DNA from: Ningiella ruwaisensis
GTDB taxonomy: Bacteria; Pseudomonadota; Gammaproteobacteria; Enterobacterales; Alteromonadaceae
Direction: 5' to 3'
Length of the DNA: 64,000 nucleotides
NCBI RefSeq assembly: GCF_004798935.1
Contig: NZ_RAHT01000002.1
Span: 124,001 to 188,000 of the forward strand
Shown here one piece after another: positions 48,326-57,378 of the stretch. Every line of letters begins with the position of its first letter. Position 1 is the stretch's first letter. The notes beneath the pieces were generated by a model that saw only the letters and a program-made list of their open reading frames with translations, did no database searches and was not told the origin of the DNA. Position numbers and translations under genes: made by a program.

Positions 48326-50094
48326 TTACCTCTACCTGCTCTGACTAGACGTACCTTACGCTCACTTGTTTTTTGAAGCTGATTATCAAGTCCATTGGCA
48401 AAATCAATCGCCCATGCATTTCTTGCGATATCGTTACTCACACCATCTGCGCTACTTTGCCTTGTCCAATACCACAAAGGCACCTGAGCGGTATATTCGT
48501 CAGCACTGCCTGTATTTGGGAAATACGCTATGTCAACGCTTGGGGATTGCGCGCGACCGTAATGAATAATAGATTGCAATTCGTAGTGATTGGGCAAGCG
48601 CCAGTCGGAAAATCCGCATAGCCCAAGCGCATTTATCGCATCAATATAAGCTTGCGTGTTGCAGCGAGTGCCAGATAGATTGCAACTATCGCCTGATTCA
48701 TTTATCGCGCCAGCATCGTTACCGTTATCTTCTTCTTGATACCAGGTATAAGCCTGAGCGGTGTAATTGATAGCGTTTGTATCAGAAGACTTTAATTCCC
48801 AAATCAACCCGGTGATATTGTCTCGCAAGCAAGCTGCTTGTTGGCTGTTGTTATTCACTTGATCATCAACAGGGTCGCCGTTTTCGTTCAGGCGGGTAAA
48901 ATCAAAGCCTTCGTCCCCTCGCCCGGTTTTGATATCAACGTTTGCCGCTGCAAGCGCATCCGCGCCATATTGCGCATCCTGGCCTGGATAGGCACTTTGA
49001 TAGATGTTGCTGAGCTGCCCCGAAGATGCAAAAGTACTGACGCCTGTGTCATTAATCAGAAACTTTTGTTTAGGGTAAACGGTTATTTCGACTGTGTCCG
49101 TGACGGTTTTTCCAAACCTGTCTACAACGCTTAGTTCTACAGACAACACTTGATCTATTGCTACGTTTGGCGCAACAAAATGCGCATCCACTTGCTGAGA
49201 CTGCCAACTTTGCGTCTCACGAAGCTGCTGTTCAACTCTCACACCTGAATTATTCAGCACTTCCCATGCAAAAGTATAGGGGCCCGCATTTGGCGCGTCA
49301 TTTAACACGCTGCCAAATAAGCTGACTATCTCTCCGGAAAAGACTGAAATCGCAGTGCCGGCATCAACTACTGCAAGCGTGCCTTCTTCACCTACAAACT
49401 CAATGGTTTGGCGTGCGGTGGCCACGCCGCCTTCCTGATCTCGCACGCTCAGCATAAATTGTGCGGTTTCAGCTCGCGTAATCACAGGTGTCATAAATCG
49501 CAATTGACTTTCGTTTGTCGCAACGCCATTAAGCGCAAAAGTACCTGCAACTTGTTGCCATTCGTAGCTTAGCGGCGCTTCTTCTTCAGACTGGGGATCC
49601 AGGTCAAAGCTTTGAGAAGCATCTAACACCACTTCAGCATTCACCGGAAAAGCAAATGGAGCGTAGTTCTCTAGCTGATTGACATTTATCACGACTGTCG
49701 GCAGCTCATTGACAGGTAGCACCGTCAATGTGATGGAGCGTTGACCGGTTTGACCATTTTCATCGGTAGCGATGAGTGAAAGCGTATAGCTTGTTTCTTC
49801 AGCTACGACTGGCGCGGTAACAATAGCGCTTGCACTGTCTGTGCTGGCTTGTTCAATTGTAATGGAGGCAGGGACTTGCCACTCAAATGTGTAGATACCA
49901 CTGCCGCCACTTGCCGCCCCGCTCAGCTCCGCGCTGCCTAGCTCGTTAAGGGAAATATCTGTCCCCGCATTTACCAGTATGGCTTGTCTGCTTGAAGGTG
50001 GCGCATCATCGGATGCGCCGCCACCGCCACAAGCGCTAATACTTAAGCAAACAACGAGCAAGGACAAGAGCATGAACAAGTAGCGTGTAAACAT
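48322..50094 (-). CDS. Large lipoprotein with Ig/PKD-like repeats and DUF1566 domain
   Basis: 590 residues from the ATG at 50094, where the lipobox LSISACGGGG places the lipidated Cys at 22; a frame opening at 50187 adds 31 residues before the signal and is unlikely. Three PKD/cadherin-like beta domains at about 40-130, 135-235 and 240-345 (each starting with an Asn-Ala-Gly or Val-Asp-Ala-Gly stretch) are followed by a DUF1566 domain (about 400-590, FSDWRLPNHYELQSI). Reads as a cell-surface adhesin or sugar-binding protein. Paired with the smaller DUF1566 gene. Confidence 0.85.
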   Translation of the reverse strand: MFTRYLFMLLSLLVVCLSISACGGGGASDDAPPSSRQAILVNAGTDISLNELGSAELSGAASGGSGIYTFEWQVPASITIEQASTDSASAIVTAPVVAEETSYTLSLIATDENGQTGQRSITLTVLPVNELPTVVINVNQLENYAPFAFPVNAEVVLDASQSFDLDPQSEEEAPLSYEWQQVAGTFALNGVATNESQLRFMTPVITRAETAQFMLSVRDQEGGVATARQTIEFVGEEGTLAVVDAGTAISVFSGEIVSLFGSVLNDAPNAGPYTFAWEVLNNSGVRVEQQLRETQSWQSQQVDAHFVAPNVAIDQVLSVELSVVDRFGKTVTDTVEITVYPKQKFLINDTGVSTFASSGQLSNIYQSAYPGQDAQYGADALAAANVDIKTGRGDEGFDFTRLNENGDPVDDQVNNNSQQAACLRDNITGLIWELKSSDTNAINYTAQAYTWYQEEDNGNDAGAINESGDSCNLSGTRCNTQAYIDAINALGLCGFSDWRLPNHYELQSIIHYGRAQSPSVDIAYFPNTGSADEYTAQVPLWYWTRQSSADGVSNDIARNAWAIDFANGLDNQLQKTSERKVRLVRAGRGN

Positions 50095-50213
50095 GGCAAA
50101 TTTACGTCGGATAGTGAAAGATGAAAAATACAGAGCAAAACACAGACCAGTTTCTCGTTTCATTTCTCGTTTTATAAGAAAAAACAATTAGCAAACTTGA
50201 GCTGAGTAATGAT

Positions 50214-50714
50214 TTACGGCTTTACTTGCTCTTGTTCTGCTTCTTTAACCTGAAAAGACAAGAGCTGTTTTTTTGCAGAGGCTGCATCCGTCATGTCATA
50301 AATCATCATGCACACATGATCAACCGCGCCTGTGGCAGAATTAAGCGGTGAAAATACAATATTTTGATACATAAAGGGGGCAGTGCTGGTAATTGGACGG
50401 TAATTTCTAAATTTAAACAGATAGGGGCGTTGCTCCCACGTTAAAAACGCGCGAGTGCGCAAGTCAAATACACTTTTTACCTTTTGCGTTAACCAGGGCT
50501 CTGATATATCGGGAAAGAGGTCAAAAAGTCGCTGATCTCTGACATCTGACGGAAGCAAGCCAGAATGCGCTTCCATAAAACCATTCCATACCTTGATTTC
50601 AAAATTTCGATTGAATACGACAATACCAACGTCGACGGTCTGGATCATATCCATCATCCAGTGAAACTCGAGAAGTTCGTCTAAGGCTTCATTTCTGGCG
50701 GCTTGAATTGTCAT
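50214..50714 (-). CDS. PAS-domain protein
   Basis: 166 residues, apparently one PAS domain (about 20-145) and nothing else: MIQTVDVGIVVFNRNFEIKVWNGFMEAHSG is the classic PAS start, with VDHVCMMIYDMTD the PAS/PAC end. No kinase, GGDEF or HTH part. It begins 2 bp after the REC-CheC gene, so it is likely its partner; perhaps the sensory input of a receiver-type pathway. Ligand unknown. Confidence 0.85.
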   Translation of the reverse strand: MTIQAARNEALDELLEFHWMMDMIQTVDVGIVVFNRNFEIKVWNGFMEAHSGLLPSDVRDQRLFDLFPDISEPWLTQKVKSVFDLRTRAFLTWEQRPYLFKFRNYRPITSTAPFMYQNIVFSPLNSATGAVDHVCMMIYDMTDAASAKKQLLSFQVKEAEQEQVKP

Positions 50715-50716
50715 AC

Positions 50717-51709
50717 TTATTCCTCTAATAAATGCGCGAGTTTAGCGTTCATCATTTCCATTGAGTCTTCAGTGAACAGTAAAACCAAATCACACTGCAC
50801 GTTAAACCCCTCTAAACCGTAGCTTAATTCGATGGCAAGTGTTTTCCGCCACGCACTCTTATTTGCACTAATAAGCTCCTGAACGCTTTGGTGTTGACCT
50901 AAAACAACGGGGTGACCTTGTCGAAACTGCATATCAAGTTGATTAGCGAGTCCTCGCAGGCAAGTACCAATTAAAATGCTGGCAACATCCATGAGCAGCT
51001 CCAACTGCATTTGATCATCGATTTTGCCCTTAACTTGCATAATTTTAGCCATATCGCTAAAACTTGAGTCGCTAAGCACACAAAGTGCCTCTCCGCTTAT
51101 TCCATCGCCTAAAAAGCCCTGACAAACGCCTGATGTGCTTTCATGAGCGTCTACATCAGAGAGCATCATATGTAACTCCGACACTTCAATCAGATTTACA
51201 TTGGGAATAGGTAATTTCACAAATACATTCATGATACGCGCCAGGTGGTCACCGGCTTGCCCCATCGCTACATTTGCTACTTCCTGATAACAATCACGAA
51301 GTGTTTCATCTAAAGCTTCCGGCTCATCTTTTATGCTTGCATCGGATTTTAAAAACTGGTGTTTTTCAAGCACGCTTCTAAGTTCATCAGCGTTTACCGG
51401 CTTTTGAATAAAATCAATGGCGCCAAGATTCAGCACACGCTGTTTCGCTTCAGGTTGAATATCGCCTGAAATGACGATTGTTTTGGTCGGCAAGTCCTGC
51501 TGTTTGATGTGCGACAGTGTTTCGTAACCGTCCATCACTGGCATGTTTAAATCCAGCAGCAGTAAATCGCCTTTGTTTTCGCAAATGGCATCTAGCGCCT
51601 CTTCACCGTGCTTTGCAAAGTGAATACGACTTTCCAAGTCTTGTGGTAAACATTTGGCAACTTGTTTGCGAGCGACCAGAGAATCGTCACAAATGAGCAC
51701 TGAAAGCAT
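50717..51709 (-). CDS. Response regulator with CheC-like phosphatase domain
   Basis: 330 residues. Receiver domain about 1-120 with phosphoacceptor Asp in LLLLDLNMPVMDG and the Thr/Ser-Lys motif (VISGD, IQKP). A CheC-like domain follows (about 140-330). Its first active helix is intact (EVANVAMGQAGDHLA, E and N conserved); the second reads MDVASILIGTCL, with Asp and Ser in place of Glu and Asn, so one of two sites is probably active. CheC-type domains dephosphorylate CheY-like proteins, here perhaps its own receiver. Co-transcribed with the PAS gene. Confidence 0.88.
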   Translation of the reverse strand: MLSVLICDDSLVARKQVAKCLPQDLESRIHFAKHGEEALDAICENKGDLLLLDLNMPVMDGYETLSHIKQQDLPTKTIVISGDIQPEAKQRVLNLGAIDFIQKPVNADELRSVLEKHQFLKSDASIKDEPEALDETLRDCYQEVANVAMGQAGDHLARIMNVFVKLPIPNVNLIEVSELHMMLSDVDAHESTSGVCQGFLGDGISGEALCVLSDSSFSDMAKIMQVKGKIDDQMQLELLMDVASILIGTCLRGLANQLDMQFRQGHPVVLGQHQSVQELISANKSAWRKTLAIELSYGLEGFNVQCDLVLLFTEDSMEMMNAKLAHLLEE

Positions 51710-51839
51710 AAATTTCGCCTAAGAGAATTACGGATTAAAAAAATAAACGTCAATACTTATCATCGGTACAAAAACGATATTCTTTATCTAATCTTGGTTT
51801 AAATTTATACAAGTATTTGCTGTAACAACAAAAATGTTT

Positions 51840-52556
51840 TCAGGCAAAGAGAAGTGGAAGCAAAATGGCAGTAACAATCCCGTTCAAACATACCGACAGC
51901 GTGGCAAAAGCGGCGCAGGTTTCAGAGATACTTATCGCTTTTGAAGTGCCCACCGCATGAGCAATGGTGCCAAGCACAACCCCTTGTGCCATTTCGCAGT
52001 CAGTTTGACTCAGGCGAAATACAAGCGGAGCAAATATAGCGCCTACAATCCCGGTAATAATCACAAACACCGCTGCAAGCGATGCGATACCACCAATGGC
52101 TTCAGCTGTGCCCATGGCGAGAGGAGTGGTAATCGACTTTACCAGCATTGTCATTTGCAGATTTATAGGCGTATTAAAAAAATAGATGCTCAACCAGGCA
52201 AGTGTGGGCGCGAGCACTCCCCCAAATAGTACGGGTAGCACCACGCGCCAGCCCATTCTAATGAGCGTAGTTAGCTGCTTATATAAAGGAATGGCAAGCG
52301 CAATGGTTGCAGGGCCTAATAAAAAAGCAACAGGCAGTGCCGCTTTTTGATATTGCTCTTGGCTCACATCGAAAGCAATCAACAGTGAAATGATAAGCAA
52401 AGCACTAACAAGGATTGGGTGAAACAAGGGCGAGTGCGACGCCATTACGTACACTTTACGCGCAAGTGCATAAGTGATTAGAGTTACTCCCAGCCAAACG
52501 ATGTGGCTGTTTAAGTAAGCATCATTGAAATAGCTTACAAGCGCTTCAATCGGCAT
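51840..52556 (-). CDS. lrgB: LrgB/CidB-family membrane protein
   Basis: 238 residues with about seven helices. LrgB signatures LLGPATIALAIPLYKQ, SITTPLAMGTAEAIGG and LGTIAHAVGTSKAI are all present. LrgAB systems were named for control of murein hydrolase activity but several members transport glycolate or pyruvate-like acids. The start codon overlaps the end of lrgA by 11 bp. Confidence 0.93.
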   Translation of the reverse strand: MPIEALVSYFNDAYLNSHIVWLGVTLITYALARKVYVMASHSPLFHPILVSALLIISLLIAFDVSQEQYQKAALPVAFLLGPATIALAIPLYKQLTTLIRMGWRVVLPVLFGGVLAPTLAWLSIYFFNTPINLQMTMLVKSITTPLAMGTAEAIGGIASLAAVFVIITGIVGAIFAPLVFRLSQTDCEMAQGVVLGTIAHAVGTSKAISISETCAAFATLSVCLNGIVTAILLPLLFA

Positions 52557-52938
52557 CGCTTTTCTCGCCAGCTCGATTGAGTGTGTTTGAACCTAGAAAA
52601 CGCTGACTAATCAAGGCACTAATAAACATACTCACAACTGTGGATACCACGATTGCTAAAAATAGCGCGAGGGGAAACTCAAGAATAAGGGTCGCATATG
52701 CCATGATGCCAACCGTTGCAGGAATAAAAAAGAGTACCATGTGAGTTAAAAGTGGCTTTGCAGCCAACAAAATAATTGAGGGAACTTGCCGAAAAATCAG
52801 GCAAATTAATAACAAAATAAATATGCCAAGCAAGGCAGGAGGTAGGGTGATTTCAAGTGCCTGAGTAATAAAATCGGAAACCAGAAAGATGCCTATTAGT
52901 AAGGCAAAGCCCAGTAAGCACCGGGCCAAAAGAAACAA
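52546..52938 (-). CDS. lrgA: LrgA/CidA-family membrane protein
   Basis: 130 residues if translation starts at the TTG at 52938, directly after the TAG of the upstream gene; another in-frame TTG at 53001 would overlap it by 62 bp. Four helices (about 7-27, 37-55, 65-85, 95-117). LPPALLGIFILLL and FFIPATVGIMAY are LrgA-like. Holin-like partner of LrgB; no strong ribosome site is seen for either start. Confidence 0.88.
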   Translation of the reverse strand: MFLLARCLLGFALLIGIFLVSDFITQALEITLPPALLGIFILLLICLIFRQVPSIILLAAKPLLTHMVLFFIPATVGIMAYATLILEFPLALFLAIVVSTVVSMFISALISQRFLGSNTLNRAGEKSDAD

Positions 52939-52939
52939 T

Positions 52940-53275
52940 CTAGAACGTACTTTCTTGATGTACGGTGATAAAGTAATCGCTACCTTTTTTGGAGTAGTCA
53001 ACTTTGTACTCTTTGTTATTTAAGGTTTGAACAAATAGCAGACTGCGATAATCACCAAAATTTTCAGGTGATGAGATGTCTACTTTAGCCACATCCATCC
53101 GTTTGGCTTCCAGTTTATTCTCAGGGACCTTACCTGTATAAATCTCAATACCGTTATGAACAACTAACAGCACCGGGTCTTGTCGACTGTTAACGACGAG
53201 CAAGTCAACCTTACGCTGTTTGTGAATGATCGTATTGCGTCCGCTGAGCAAATACGCTGCCTCTTTCATCCGCAC
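52940..53275 (-). CDS. Hypothetical protein upstream of lrgAB
   Basis: 111 residues, not recognised. No signal peptide or helix; reads as a small alpha/beta protein (VDLLVVNSRQDPVLLVVHNGIEIYTG, cores DLLVV and LLVVH) with a basic N-terminus and a C-terminal beta-rich part (YRSLLFVQTLNNKEYKVDY). It ends just where lrgA begins and appears to be first gene of the unit, so it may be a regulator or accessory, but nothing in it shows a DNA-binding motif. Confidence 0.65.
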   Translation of the reverse strand: MRMKEAAYLLSGRNTIIHKQRKVDLLVVNSRQDPVLLVVHNGIEIYTGKVPENKLEAKRMDVAKVDISSPENFGDYRSLLFVQTLNNKEYKVDYSKKGSDYFITVHQESTF

Positions 53276-53449
53276 TCTCCAATATAATGCGCAATGCTAT
53301 GTAAACGAAACATAGCAAAAATTCATGGTTCTTGCACATAGTTGACGGCAGAAACTCTGTAAACTTTAACAATTGCAATTAGTTAACCGCAGAACAGGCC
53401 ATGAAATCACCAAAAAACACAAATATTGCAAAAAAATTGAGTACCTTTG

Positions 53450-53487
53450 GTGACATAAAACTAAAAAATCTTTATACTTCGCCCCGC
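53450..53487 (+). promoter_or_regulatory. tRNA promoter with GC-rich discriminator
   Basis: GTGACA (53450-53455), 17-bp spacer, TATACT (53473-53478), then CGCCCCGC before the transcription start region. A GC-rich discriminator is the mark of a stringently controlled stable-RNA promoter. Confidence 0.7.
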
Positions 53488-53497
53488 TTAAGTAAAT

Positions 53498-53574
53498 GGC
53501 CCGATAGCTCAGTTGGTTAGAGCATCCGACTCATAATCGGCAGGTCCCCTGTTCAAGTCAGGGTCGGGCCACCA
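53498..53574 (+). tRNA. tRNA with CAU anticodon (elongator Met or lysidine-modified Ile2)
   Basis: 77 nt ending in an encoded CCA. Acceptor GGCCCGA/TCGGGCC pairs perfectly, the D stem GCTC/GAGC and T stem CCCTG/CAGGG are intact, and the loop CTCATAA gives anticodon CAT. The anticodon stem TCCGA/TCGGC has a T-C mismatch at the 27-43 pair. The GGCCC start, TTCAAGT loop and CGA-loop-TCG core resemble E. coli tRNA-Ile2 (ileX) more than metT, so identity should be left open between Met and Ile(k2C34). Single isolated gene with own promoter. Confidence 0.95.
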
Positions 53575-53738
53575 TTTCCTCATCACCAATCACAACTAAA
53601 GAAACAATTGGCTCCCTCACGAAAATCACTGCTACAACGCCGCCACAATGTTAATGATGAAGAGCCCAATTGCAATATTTGATACAAAGCACTATCTTAT
53701 TGCTAAGCGCATACTCGTAGCATAAAAAGGCATTCACC

Positions 53739-53861
53739 ATTTACAAGATCACGGCCACCGGCTTTTTTGAGTTTACTGTTTTACTGCTGAGTGCATTAAC
53801 ACTGTTTGGTTGGTTAAGCGACATCAGTCTTTTAACTAACTATGTTCAGGAATATCCAAAG
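53739..53861 (+). other. In-frame 5' extension of the hybrid kinase, probable true N-terminus
   Basis: Upstream of the first ATG (53862) the frame stays open to a TAG at 53724-53726 and encodes a convincing first membrane helix, FEFTVLLLSALTLFGWL, then SDISLLTNYVQEYPKM. That is the region normally joined to MQFNTALCF in related sensors. No ATG, GTG or TTG occurs in it, but an ATT at 53739 has AAAAAGG eight bases before it, so an ATT start is likely (inference). Confidence 0.65.
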
Positions 53862-56747
53862 ATGCAGTTTAATACTGCGCTTTGCTTCGCGCTTTTAGGG
53901 ATGGCCGGCATTATTAAAGTAGCAATCAGTGCCAGAGTTGCCTTAGTACCCGTATTTATTTGCTTTTCCATTGCTGTACTGACCTTATTTGAGTACCTGA
54001 TACACGTAGACTTTGGGCTCGATACCTTGTTTTTCCAGCCAAATGACACCAACATGCTATTCCCCGGCAGAATGGCGCCGAATACCGCCGTTAGTTTTGT
54101 TGCCGTAAGCTCAATTACCCTTATTGAACTTTACGTGAAACAACCGAGTAAAGTGGTGCAATCAGTGTCCTTTTCCTTGCTGACTATTCCTTTAACACTA
54201 GCGACATTCTCGGTGCTTGGGTATTTATTGGGATTAGAAATATCATTAAGTGAAGGACATACGGCCAGAATGTCTATTCCCACCTCACTTTGCTTTTTGT
54301 TACTAAGCATCGCCTTTTGCTATCGTGAAAATATTGCCCCCCTCAAAGGCTTCATTAAGCCCAAATTTTATTACGTGGTGCTTTGCTCTCTTGCATCAGT
54401 TATCACTTGGCAGGCCTTTATTCTTTATGAGGTAAATAACGCATCCACCTACACACAAGATCAACTGCGCAATTTGAGGGCAGCACTTGCCAATCATTTC
54501 GCAAACACGGCGCAAGATCTCGAACGCATGGCATCACGCTGGGAAGCGACCAACGGAACAGAAAAGCAGAACTGGACCGCCGATGCACTTAATTACACAA
54601 TCGATCAGCCTTGGTATCAGGCCATTGCGTGGGCAGATAAAAATAGCGTAATACAGTGGCTTGTACCAGAAGAGGCTAATCCAAACGTGATTGGTATATC
54701 GCTTAATCAGCAAAAAGACAGGGCGGATGCGCTTGAGCAAGCACGAATCAAAAACACGACGGTTTTCTTTAAGCCTATCACACTGGTGAACGGTAAGGTG
54801 GGTATGCTTGCAGTCTCTCCGCTGTTTAATCAAAACGGCAATTTTGATGGCTATATTGTCGGCGCCTTTCAAATAAAACAAATGTTTGACCAAATAGTCG
54901 AGCAAGACTATGCGCAAAATTTTAGTGTGTTTTTGTATCAAAACGATAGCCTGATATATGAGTCAAATGACAGTTCTTTGTATTTTAGAGGCAGTGTGCA
55001 TGCCGACACCTTATTTTTAGAAGATTACCGTTTGAGCATTCGCACAAAACCTGAATTCATGCAATCGTTCAGAACCAGCATTCCTGAATTTATCTTGGTG
55101 ATTGGTCTTATTATTTCAACGCTTATAGGCATTATTTTGCATTATTGGCGTGAAAATAAACTCAACATCAAAGAGCTCAAAAAACGGCAAACGCAAATAA
55201 CAGAAAGTCTGTTAGTTCAAAAGGCGTTCATGGAAAAGCTTGGAGAAGCGGTTGTTGTTACCGACTCTAGCGGACGGATTAAGGAATTCACCTCAGCAGC
55301 ACAGCGTCTTTTTGGTTATTCAAAAGATGAAGCAATTGGTAGAAATCTTAAAATGCTGATGCCAGACAACGTTGCGCAGCAGCATGATGATTTTTTGCGC
55401 CATTTCGACACACAACAATCTCAATCGGTTTTAGGCAAAACACGTCAGTTAGAAGGCATTCGAAAAAACGGTGAGAGCTTTCCTATTGCAATAGTAGTGA
55501 CGAGCGTTGAGCTCAATGAAAAACTGCATTTTATTGGCCTCATTCGCGATACAACCAAAATGATCGCGTATCAGAAAGACTTAGAAGAAGAGCGCTTAAA
55601 AGCCCTTCAGGCCAGTCAGTCTAAAAGCGAATTTTTGGCGAATATGAGTCATGAAATTCGCACGCCGATGAATGGAATTTTAGGGGCACTGCAGTTACTT
55701 CAGCTAAGAGTTGAAGATCTAAAAGCAAAGCGACTGATAGACAACGCACTTATCTCTTCAAAATCTCTTCTTACTATTATCGATGACATACTGGATTTGT
55801 CGAAAATAGAAGCCAACATGCTGCATATTGAAAATAGCGACTTTTCCATCCGTCAATTGCTTGAAGCAGTTTGTTCAGACTTACTTCCCGTTGCATCAGC
55901 CAAAGCAATAACTATCAAACGACAGATAGATGAGGATCTCCATGATCGCTGGGTAGGCGATCAAATTAGAATAAGACAAATACTGATAAATATTGTGTCG
56001 AACGCGGTAAAGTTTACCAATGAAGGCGGCGTTGATATCAAAATCAAAGAGAAGCAAAATCAATGCGAAAGTGTTTTGCAAATTATCGTTAAAGATTCCG
56101 GCATTGGTATGTCACCAGAGGCAGTAAAATCAATATTTGAGCGCTTTACACAAGCCGACTCATCTACCACACGGCAGTATGGTGGTACTGGATTGGGAAT
56201 GGCAATCACCTACAATCTTGTTGAACTAATGGAAGGTGAAATTAAGGTCGCCAGCAAATTAAACGCTGGCACTCAATTTGTTGTTAACCTGCCGCTTCAA
56301 CACGCAAAAAACATGGATGAGCAGTCAAAAAATGAAACATTAAGCATCCCTAAATTAAACGGAAAATCGATTTTAATTGTTGAAGATAACGACATTAACC
56401 AAACAATATTAGGGTCAATGCTGTCTGAAACGCATGCTAGCGTGTACATTGCAGACAACGGGAAGATAGGCGTTGAAAAAGCGCGTCAGTTCAATTGTGA
56501 TTTAGTGCTTATGGATATACACATGCCTGTAATGGACGGCTTTGAGGCTTGCAGAAAAATTAAAAACGAATATCCAGATAAGCCGGTGATTGCTCTTACC
56601 GCAGATCTTATTTCCGATAACGTGGAGGCTTATGAGGCCGCAGGCTTTAATAGTCACTTGGGAAAACCCATCGTTATTGAAGAATTGTACTCGCTTTTAC
56701 ATCGGTATTTACTTACATCCAGTGAATACACGTCGGTAGTTAAATAA
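53862..56747 (+). CDS. Hybrid sensor histidine kinase (TM-CHASE-PAS-HisKA-HATPase-REC)
   Basis: 961 residues from the first ATG; about 1002 if the upstream extension is used. Domains: membrane helices to about 180, then an extracytoplasmic CHASE-like sensor (about 195-400), a helix near 405-425, PAS (about 450-560, VVVTDSSGRIKEFTSAAQRLFGY), HisKA with H-box NMSHEIRTPMNGILG, HATPase (NAVKFTNEGGV, DSGIGM, YGGTGLGMAI) and a C-terminal receiver with LVLMDIHMPVMDG. Stands alone after the tRNA; no Hpt or separate regulator is next to it, so its target is unknown. Confidence 0.92.
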   Translation: MQFNTALCFALLGMAGIIKVAISARVALVPVFICFSIAVLTLFEYLIHVDFGLDTLFFQPNDTNMLFPGRMAPNTAVSFVAVSSITLIELYVKQPSKVVQSVSFSLLTIPLTLATFSVLGYLLGLEISLSEGHTARMSIPTSLCFLLLSIAFCYRENIAPLKGFIKPKFYYVVLCSLASVITWQAFILYEVNNASTYTQDQLRNLRAALANHFANTAQDLERMASRWEATNGTEKQNWTADALNYTIDQPWYQAIAWADKNSVIQWLVPEEANPNVIGISLNQQKDRADALEQARIKNTTVFFKPITLVNGKVGMLAVSPLFNQNGNFDGYIVGAFQIKQMFDQIVEQDYAQNFSVFLYQNDSLIYESNDSSLYFRGSVHADTLFLEDYRLSIRTKPEFMQSFRTSIPEFILVIGLIISTLIGIILHYWRENKLNIKELKKRQTQITESLLVQKAFMEKLGEAVVVTDSSGRIKEFTSAAQRLFGYSKDEAIGRNLKMLMPDNVAQQHDDFLRHFDTQQSQSVLGKTRQLEGIRKNGESFPIAIVVTSVELNEKLHFIGLIRDTTKMIAYQKDLEEERLKALQASQSKSEFLANMSHEIRTPMNGILGALQLLQLRVEDLKAKRLIDNALISSKSLLTIIDDILDLSKIEANMLHIENSDFSIRQLLEAVCSDLLPVASAKAITIKRQIDEDLHDRWVGDQIRIRQILINIVSNAVKFTNEGGVDIKIKEKQNQCESVLQIIVKDSGIGMSPEAVKSIFERFTQADSSTTRQYGGTGLGMAITYNLVELMEGEIKVASKLNAGTQFVVNLPLQHAKNMDEQSKNETLSIPKLNGKSILIVEDNDINQTILGSMLSETHASVYIADNGKIGVEKARQFNCDLVLMDIHMPVMDGFEACRKIKNEYPDKPVIALTADLISDNVEAYEAAGFNSHLGKPIVIEELYSLLHRYLLTSSEYTSVVK

Positions 56748-56773
56748 AGTTAAAGAGTGAGGCAAACATAAAA

Positions 56774-56802
56774 AAACTGCGCAATCATAGATTGCACAGT
56801 TT
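56774..56802. terminator. Bidirectional terminator between the hybrid kinase and PEP-CTERM-like gene
   Basis: AAACTGCGCAATC (56774-56786) pairs with GATTGCACAGTTT (56790-56802) around a 3-nt loop with one mismatch; A-runs on the left and T-runs on the right suit transcripts from both sides. Confidence 0.85.
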
Positions 56803-56823
56803 TATAAATAAAAATTTTAAAGT

Positions 56824-57360
56824 TTAAGCACGGCGACGTAAAAGTAACCCGCCAATAGCAAGTGAAAACAGTGCGATAACTGCTGGTGCACTAACAACCG
56901 TTGCTTGTCCTAAAAATACATCCTCGCCGAAAGCAAATAATACTAAAGCGTCAGCATCGTTAAAGATATCTACAACGTTGTCTTCAGGGAAAGCTGTGTC
57001 GATATAGACCTGATAAGACCAAGGTAAAGTAGGGTCATTATCATTAGCGTCAAAGCCCAACAACTGAATACCAGCGTACATGTTGTCAGTGTCGACAACT
57101 GCAAAAAAATCAAAAACGCCTGCAGCTGGGAAAAATCCGAAAAATTCTAAAGAAGTTAGAACAGGTTCGCCATCAAAATCTGTGTCGATTTCGCCCGTAC
57201 CAATCAAGCTTTCAGAAAATTCTACCGAAACTGTACCAATGTTAATACCGCCTGCAAAAATGTCTTGAGTAATTAACACCGCATTTGAACTAAATGACGC
57301 CGCAAAGATTAAACTAAACGCCGCAATACTTTTAACAAAAAAACCTTTTAGAGATTTCAT
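56824..57360 (-). CDS. Secreted PEP-CTERM-like protein
   Basis: 178 residues. Signal peptide about 1-27 (AAFSLIFAASFSSNA). The middle is acidic and beta-rich (DTDFDGEPV, DNMYAGIQLLGFDANDND), without a named domain. The C-terminus has SAPAVIALFSLAIGG then LLLRRRA: motif, helix and Arg cluster of exosortase-type sorting, like the CHRD protein at 30237. Separated from the S8 protease gene by a hairpin. Confidence 0.8.
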   Translation of the reverse strand: MKSLKGFFVKSIAAFSLIFAASFSSNAVLITQDIFAGGINIGTVSVEFSESLIGTGEIDTDFDGEPVLTSLEFFGFFPAAGVFDFFAVVDTDNMYAGIQLLGFDANDNDPTLPWSYQVYIDTAFPEDNVVDIFNDADALVLFAFGEDVFLGQATVVSAPAVIALFSLAIGGLLLRRRA

Positions 57361-57378
57361 TTACTACTTCCTCTTTTA

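Noticed and set aside
53739-53861. Pseudogene or frameshift at the hybrid kinase start
   Set aside because: The frame is open and encodes a good membrane helix right up to the ATG, so a non-ATG start is simpler than a broken gene, although sequence error is not excluded.
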